Origin: Datura wrightii
Lineage: Eukaryota > Streptophyta > Magnoliopsida > Solanales > Solanaceae
Assembly (NCBI GenBank): GCA_035772735.1
Contig: JASDFA010000001.1
Span: 58,977,001-59,041,000 of the forward strand
Reading direction: 5' to 3'
DNA length: 64,000 nt
Numbering within the stretch: position 1 is the first letter of the stretch; every line of letters begins with the position of its first letter. Positions 57,564-64,000 of the stretch are shown piece after piece. The position numbers and the translations under genes were made by a program. The notes under the pieces are model-generated. The model did not search any database. It was given only the letters and a program-made list of their open reading frames with translations, and was not told the origin of the DNA.

Positions 57564-58786
57564 ATGGCAAGCAGGCAAGACAAGGGAAAAGGCGCATCAA
57601 CATCTGGCGCTGGCAGAAAAAGAATCAGATTAGGCACAGCGGTCCCAGCAGCACCAGCGGTTCCACGCGGCCAACGCCGTCAATATGGGACCAGGTGGGT
57701 GACTGAGGAGGGGACGAAGTGGTACGCAAAGCACAAGGAGAGCAAGTACTTCCCCGAGGAACACATAGCACGGGAACCATTGGCACAGGAGTTCCCTAGG
57801 ATCGTCCACAGGATCAAGGCAGCTGGGCTCAACTTCATCTTTGAAGAGCCCAAGGAATGCAACCTGCACTTGATTCGGGAATTCTATGCAAATTGGAACC
57901 CGACTCTCAGAAGTCACACCATCAAAATAAGAGGGCAAATAGTCACCTTTGAGCCCCACCACCTCAATGCTATCCTAGGGGCGCGGGACACAGACGCCCA
58001 CGTGCTTCGACAGCTGAACATCACTCCACCATATGTGGACATCAGACGCACTTTGTGTGGAACCTAATCGACGGCTAGATGGAGCAGACACAAGGAGAGG
58101 GGCTACCATCAGACTTTGCCCTACTCACAAATGAACAGGGAAGCCAAAATATGGCTTAAGATCGTGTGTTCCTGCCTAATCCCGGGGGTACATATGACGG
58201 ATGTAACTCGGGATCGTGTATGCCTGGTGTACGCCCTGATGAAAGGGCTGGAGATCAATGTGGGGGCGGTGATTATCTCCGCCATGAAGAGAGCCCGGTT
58301 GCATCAAGGGCACAAATATGGATTTGGTGGACTACTCACCACATTCCTGAGGGGCCTGGATGTCGAGGAAGAGGCCCTTGACTACATCCCGTAGATGGAG
58401 CGGCGGGCCTTAGATGTCACTAAAACTAAGGCACCCGACACCACCCACGGGCCTGTTCTTACACTTGCCGAGCGACATGCTCGGGACGATTAGTACATGG
58501 CTCGCATGTAAGGGAGCAGATGCTCCAGCTAAGGATAGGCGGGAGGCCGGCAATAGAGGAGGAGCTATGGCAGCTCGAGCTAGACTACCCTTTTGGCGAA
58601 AATGCCAGGGCTCTATGTCGAGTGGGGCCAGCTTTTGTGGAGCCCACGGATGATGATGTCCCCACAGATGACGAGACACGTCGGGAGGACTCTGATGTGG
58701 AGTCCGATGATGACGATGGGGGTGATTCAGACATGGGAGAGGAAGCAGCAGCACCTGATGAAGAAGTGGAGTATTTTGATTGATTA
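57564..58786 (+). pseudogene. T32-like third ORF of N-B (putative plant transposon protein family)
   Basis: About 407 codons if unbroken. ATG 57564 is preferred to the TTG at 57552. The start is basic and Gly/Ala-rich (MASRQDKGKGASTSGAGRKR), nuclear-signal-like. The conserved core includes WYAKHKESKYFPEEHIAREP, LIREFYANWNPT and RGQIVTFEPHHLNAILGARD. A stop (58065-58067) follows RRTLCGT. Next come DVTRDRVCLVYALMKGLEIN and FLRGLDVEEEALDYIP with a stop at 58392, a further stop near 58492 and a 1-bp shift at about 58512. The last piece, 58520-58783, ends in a very acidic tail, EEVEYFD. Function unknown. It stands in the env-like position, but I see no signal peptide or membrane segment, so an envelope role is unlikely. 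Confidence 0.8.
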
Positions 58787-60576
58787 GGGAGTTCCACCAC
58801 TCAATTTTTGTGCTAGTTTAATTTCTGTGAACACTAGGGACAGTGTTCGAGATAAGTGTGGGGTGGGAGTAGTTAGGTGCTGGGTATGTTGTTGTGTATG
58901 TTTTGTTCTGTTGTTGTGCCTGTGAAAAAATTTTGTGACCCTGTGATTTGTGATTGTGAAGTTGTTGTTCTGTATTGTAATTATATGTGAAACTGTTGTG
59001 TGTTGCTGAATGTTGCTAGCTGATTTTGTGCATATTTTTGTTTATCGAAATGATCGATATTTTTTAAAAAAATTTCTATTCTTGGGTTTCTCGGTGTTTG
59101 TTTTCGGTTCTTTTACCGAGAATGGTCCCATTGAACCGAAGTCTTAGTTAGTGACCGTTCCCTATGATGGATGGATGACGACCGTCTTAAGGGAAATGTA
59201 GTCGTTAGGAGTAGATTTTTTTTCATTTATTCTTTAGTTGTTTTTCTTTTGTGGGTTGCATCCCAAAACCTGTAGTTACTTTATGGTTGCGGAATTCTGG
59301 TTGCGTGTTGTACATGATATTTGAAATGCAAAGGTGATTCGTATGAAAGCATGCAACTTGTAAATATGTTGAGATACCTAGGCCATAGAGTCGATTCAGT
59401 GTGATTGAGGCTTAATGTTTGAATTCTTGTAATTAGCTGATTGAAGAGTCCGTGAATACGTCTTGAATTGAGCATGTGCAATAAGTGTGAAGTGAGGTTT
59501 GTTATTCCATGCTATTGTGAAGTGTCTAGAACTTGTCTGTGTGTGTACAAAACGAAATGAAGGAGGTGTATTGTAGGAAAGGATGTAGGCATTTCTTTAT
59601 TTTTAACCGACAGTTTCTCTTTTTCATTATAGTACCCACCTTGATTGTACACCCTAGTCAGCCCGTTGAGCCTTCAGCCTATTATTTTTTTCTTTTGTCA
59701 AAAAATTGTAAACCGAGCTTAATCCCTTCTTTTCATTAGCCGTAAATTTGATCCAAAACTCCTAAGCGCTTAAGAATAGAAAATAATTTTCCCAAAGTGT
59801 CAAAGAGTGAGAATGGTGAAAAGAAAAGAAAAGCAGAGTGATGGAAGGAAAGAAAAGGTTGAAGGTGCACTTGTTATAAATAAACGATAATGAAGGTGTA
59901 TGAATAATCTTTGTTGTGGTGTCAAGTGTGCTTAATAAGATGGGCCAAACTAAAGACAAACTTCAAGAATGGGAGGATGAAGGAAGAAACAATGCCCACG
60001 AGTTTGATGGGATGTATTGAAAAGGCGCTTAAGGATGCTAGTGACTATTATTGGCTAGCCCAATATTTACTAGTTCTGTAGCTTACATTACAACCCATTA
60101 AAGTCCTACGTGATCTTACATCACACTTCTTTATATTAGTGGAGTAATACACTAAAGGCAAGCTTATGGTTCGTGACATGATGCATGTGAATTCTTTTGG
60201 GAGAGAGAGTGAAATTGTGTCTATATGCCCCTGCATGTAATCATTTGAGTTCGTATGATCAAAAAGGGGAAAATTCTCTTGTGTTGTGAGGGCACATGCT
60301 TGATGAGAGATTAATTTTCGTGTCAGATGTCTTGATCAACTGATTTGCATGAGTTTGCCAATATCGAGAGTCGATTCTTAAGTCTAGGAGGTCTTGATGT
60401 ATTGAAGGTCATTGCATTGATTGGACCATGCGTGTTTTCTTGATGATTTGCTGTATTGAATAATCGGTATGACCGTAGCCTAAATTGTCAAACCAAAGTA
60501 GTGAGGTTGGGGTGTAAATTGCATGAGGTGTAAGATTGTTGTTCGAGGACGAACAAGGATTTAAGTGTGGGGTAAG
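58787..60576 (+). other. 3' noncoding tail of N-B with polypurine-tract copies
   Basis: TAAGTGTGGGGT occurs at 58853-58864 (67 nt after the T32 stop) and at 60562-60573, 3 nt before the 3' LTR, where it is the functional tract. A purine-rich run lies at 59815-59860. Colinear with N-B2. No gene. Confidence 0.78.
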
Positions 60577-62000
60577 TGATCTTGGGCAAATTTATATGCC
60601 CAAGTGATACTTAAATGTGTCATTTTAACCTTGTTTATCTAGCAATGTTTATACATTCTCATGTGATTTATAATAAAATGTGAATTTATACTAACCAACA
60701 TGATTAGCATTATTTTGCAGGTGAAATGTAATTTTGTGAAGCTAAAATGGATGTTGGGAAAGATCAGGGATAGACTCAGATGATTAGCAAAGGACAAAGC
60801 ATCGGATGGCAAGAATTAAAGGGGCTCCACGATGGAGCCGTGTCACGCTGCCATCGCGGAGGCCTTCTGCCTGGCTAGGGAATTTTTGGCAATTTCCAGT
60901 GTGGGTGCGCGTTGGGGTCGTGGCACTGTGGCCTAGCCCCGCGTTGCATGCCATGCCACGTTGGGCTTTATTACCTGGACAGTCCATTTCCAGTGAGCCT
61001 CCGCATCTGTGGTGTATCACGGAGGCAGTGCTCCGCGATGCACTCCGTGAAACGTTGCTTGTTATTCCGGGAAAAATTCCCACTATTATAAATAGAACAC
61101 TTAGGTTCATTTTTCAATATTCTGACTTGGTGGAGCAAGAACGTGGGTTACAGGCAGTTGAGGGGACGAAATTATCAGGGTTTTTCTTTATCTCCTTCTT
61201 CTTTCATTCAATTTCTTGTATGTTTAACACTCATTTAACGATGTTTAATCCACAAATGAGTGGCTAATTCCTCTTCTTGCTAAGGTTAAGAACAATTGTA
61301 TTGAAATGTGATTGTTGATTAAGTTGGTTTTTTTCATCTTTTCATCCACGGTTGTTCTATTGATTCTTGTTCTTACTGCATTAATGTGTGGCCTATGTTA
61401 ATGTATATTTAAAAAGTCCGGTTTCACTCGAGAGAGCAAGAAATTGGAAAGTTGTGAATTAATAGGATATGATCTTTTCTTAGTTTGGGAAAATTGAGAA
61501 TTGATTTACCTTCAGGATAGAAATATACCTGAAAGTTGTATTAGTCAATTTAGGAACCGGGTTTGTATGGCTAGAACATGAATTTCGTTTAATCACAGAA
61601 ATGTAGGTGGGCGGTTCATGATTCTTAAGTTGGGTTAAATACGAGAGTTTTAATCCATTGGCATTAGTTCTTGACTAGCAACTGGAGGAAAGGTTAACCA
61701 AATTATATCTATAATTAATTTCTTTACATGTTCAATTAACCTCAGTATGCTCACATTCATAGTTCAGACTCATATTAGATACTCGTTTTAGACTTAGCAT
61801 AAAAATTAGAACCCAAAATATCTAAGTCTTGGTTACACTGTTGTCTTCATTGTTAGAATTAAAATATAGTACACTTGAGCAGATTGTTACCTTATCCCAG
61901 TCCCTGTGGGATCGATACTTGGCTTACTTAGGCCACTTTACTACTTGTTCGACCACGTGCACATGCGTGTAGCTTTATACCCAAAGCAGACAGCCGAACA
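60577..62000 (+). repeat. 3' LTR of N-B
   Basis: 1424 bp, same ends as the 5' copy. Inverted repeat 60581-60604, word array 60820-61065, TATAAATA 61087-61094, U5 motif at 61901-61915. Followed by target duplication GAAAC (62001-62005). Confidence 0.97.
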
Positions 62001-62005
62001 GAAAC

Positions 62006-63792
62006 GACGGGGAATCCCACGATTCATGGTGAGGAGAAACGACCCATTGTCTCAAGTCGTTGTTTGTGGGTTGAGAGTTCTAGTGCACGCAACGGATGAA
62101 GACCATGACTCGTTGGAAGCCACCATGAGTTGTGGTGAGGCTCATGGAAAGGAAAGTCAGAATGATCATGGGGTTTACAACAGTCGATCCAACGACCCGT
62201 TGATTGAAGCAACGACTAGTCCTGACGAGTCGTGAAGAATCTGAGGATGTCATAAGGCAGTAAATCCAACGAATCGATACCATGAGTCATGGTATTGTGC
62301 AACGACCCGTTGGATTGGTCATTGGTCCGTCCGGAGCAGTTTACAGGGGAAATTCTATTAAGGGCATTTTTGACTTTTCTATGCTTTGAGACACTAAATT
62401 ACGTCGTTTTGTGTATTTTTCTGAGTGTGTTAAGATGGGTTAAGTCTCTAATACATGCCCATTACCATGTAAGAGCTTTAGAGAGGTTTAGGGAAATTCA
62501 AGGTCTTCTTCCCCAAGTTTCCATCAATTTCTTCGTGGGTAATCAAGGAACTTCGAAATCAATCTAGGGTTTTAGAACGGGTGAAATCCTTTCACACCCA
62601 TGCCCAAATTTTGAATTTACTCATGAATCCTCTTATTCAAGTTCTATGGGGTTTTATCCAAATGCATGAAAATGTGATTTCTCTTTATGGGTATGATTTA
62701 ATTGAGTTTTAAATTATTGAATTATGAATGATGGGCAGGTTTTATATTGTTTTCTTTAAAATCATGTTTTAATCTTTTAAAACCTAAAATGCCCATTTGA
62801 TGAAGGTTTATGAAAGTTATGATTTATGATGAATATTCAATATTTTGAGGTTATTGATGATGAAAGAGCATGATTTCAAGTTACCCATGTTTATGAGCAT
62901 ATTTTTGAAAGAATTGAGTATATTAAAGTATTGGGTAATGCCTATATGTTGGAGAATGATTTATGATTTATGAAATGAATTATATGATTTATCCATTTAT
63001 GATGTTAGCCGATGAAAAGGGCCTTAGATTCTTGGATAAGCATGTTTTAAAGGGGATCAGTGATGATAAATGTTATATTTTAGCCAATGAATCTTAATGC
63101 ATGATGTTATTGATTTACGTATGAGCCAATTGTTTCGCATGTTTTATGCATTATTATATTTATGTTATTCACTCAAGTTATGTATTGATTAAGTTTACAT
63201 ATGATTATGATAATGAATGATTTATGAACAATTTGAAAGTCTTGAGCCTTATGTTTACTTATGAAGTTTATGATACAAACATGATGTCCTTCGCCTATGT
63301 TCATTTATGAGTTTATTTTATTTTTTTATGTCCATTTTACTTACCTTGCATACTCGGTACATTTCACGTACTGACTGCATACTTCCTATGCTGTATCGTT
63401 TCATGATACAAGGTCCGGATCTCAGGCCCATTCTCATCCTTAGTTCATCTATGTTCTCGCTCTCAGCTATTGGCGATTCCTCATGTTCCGAGGGCCGTTT
63501 GATGGACTTTCATGTTATTTATATTTCAGTATTGGTCGGGTTAGTTGGGGATGTTGTCCCATCAACTCATCGTATGTCGTAGAGGCTTTCAAATAGGATG
63601 TAGAACCTAGATTATGTATATGCCCAGTACTTCCGATTGTTACGCTATGTTTATGTTTCCGTCATGTTTTATGCTAAGTATTCTGCTTTATAAAATGAGA
63701 TTAGATGTATGCATGTGTCATGGACCGACTTGGGGTCGCTCGGGATCCCTTGTCCCGTGTCTACCATCCGGGTGTACGTTCGGGTCATGACA
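62006..63792 (+). repeat. 5' LTR of G3, part 2
   Basis: Resumes after N-B. The word array continues (62010-62330: AACGACCCGTTG, GACGAGTCGTG, CCATGAGTCATGG). The end is GTTCGGGTCATGACA at 63792, as in G2. No gene. Confidence 0.9.
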
Positions 63793-63796
63793 AACT

Positions 63797-63808
63797 TGGT
63801 ATCAGACC
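63797..63808 (+). other. primer binding site of G3
   Basis: TGGTATCAGACC, matching TGGTATCAGAGC except at the eleventh base. Confidence 0.9.
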
Positions 63809-63863
63809 AATAGACTTGAAGTGTCCTAGGGTGTATGAAAGTTGCGTTAAGTAGAGTCTTTTT

Positions 63864-63891
63864 CATGGGTGTGAAGCACGCCACACTTATG
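63864..63891 (+). ncRNA. leader hairpin of G3
   Basis: CATGGGTGTG, loop AAGCACGC, CACACTTATG, with two G-U pairs as in G2. It begins 55 nt after the primer site. Confidence 0.6.
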
Positions 63892-64000
63892 ACGAAGAGG
63901 CTACTAGACATTTAGGAAATGTTCCCTTCTTTCATGTTCTATGTCGTGCGATGAAAAGTTCCTCCATCATTCTAATTCGTGCTATTCACGATTGCAGAAT

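Larger units (their letters stand above)
52247..62000 (+). mobile_element. N-B: complete Athila-like non-autonomous element (gag, protease, T32)
   Basis: 5' LTR 52247-53670, Asp-tRNA primer site 53677-53694, gag and protease about 53808-56080, post-protease hairpin, word array 56508-56690, T32 57564-58786, tail, polypurine tract 60562-60576, 3' LTR 60577-62000. Perfect target duplication GAAAC (52242-52246 and 62001-62005). Both LTRs are 1424 bp; I count about 41 substitutions and no indels by eye (about 97% identity), which suggests the most recent insertion here. No RT, RNase H or integrase coding lies between protease and T32. Confidence 0.96.
51995..64000 (+). mobile_element. G3: chromovirus-like element, right end outside window
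   Basis: 5' LTR in two parts (51995-52246 and 62006-63792, about 2.04 kb), split by N-B, then primer site 63797-63808, leader hairpin 63864-63891 and leader sequence to the window end colinear with G2 9316-9524. It is inserted in the 5' LTR of G4 in opposite orientation. Gag would start just beyond 64000. Confidence 0.85.

Overview
The window is plant nuclear DNA made almost entirely of LTR retrotransposons inserted into one another. No host gene, rRNA or tRNA gene was found. The broken polyproteins look like those of Solanaceae chromoviruses, so a nightshade-family or related dicot genome is my best guess (inference). Two groups of elements are present. G elements are Ty3/gypsy chromoviruses of Tekay/Del type, with LTRs of about 2.0-2.5 kb and an initiator-Met tRNA primer site. 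N elements are Athila-like, with LTRs of about 1.4-1.6 kb and an Asp-tRNA primer site. The N elements keep gag, protease and/or a third ORF resembling the 'putative plant transposon protein' family (called T32 here). They show no reverse transcriptase, RNase H or integrase.

Layout from the outside in. G4 (minus; gag 50995-51642, 5' LTR 51856-51994) is the outermost element seen. Its gag is broken by G1b (minus; gag 5246-5962, leader, 5' LTR starting at 6175 and ending at 50994). G1b gag is broken by G1a (minus, before 1 to 5245). The G1b 5' LTR is split twice, by G2 (plus, 7073-16618, TSD ATATA) and by N-C (minus, 17526-50696). N-C holds a solo chromovirus LTR, G5 (25319-27876, TSD GCCAT). 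Its 5' LTR is split by N-M (minus, 30484-50584, TSD AATGT/AATGC). N-M holds N-A (plus, 35062-42644, TSD GAAGG/GCAGG) and a truncated element, N-B2 (plus, about 43750-47670). On the right, G3 (plus, 51995 to beyond 64000) sits in the G4 5' LTR, and its own 5' LTR is split by N-B (plus, 52247-62000, TSD GAAAC). The deepest chain is five levels: G4 > G1b > N-C > N-M > N-A.

All coding regions carry stops or frameshifts. N-B is the youngest-looking insertion: both LTRs are 1424 bp, with about 41 substitutions counted by eye and no indels.

The noncoding structure is the most interesting part. (1) Four G elements carry a 28-nt hairpin about 55 nt after the primer site, with a 10-bp stem kept by G-U pairs and a loop at or one CpG decay from AAGCGCGC; this is a candidate genome-dimerisation or packaging signal. 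(2) Each LTR family has an array of short GC-rich near-palindromic words upstream of its TATA box, and each N family that keeps T32 has a second array of the same family-specific words inside the element upstream of T32. (3) N elements carry internal copies of their own polypurine tract. (4) A hairpin with loop AGGCAA and compensatory stem changes follows the protease gene in N-A (twice), N-B and N-C.
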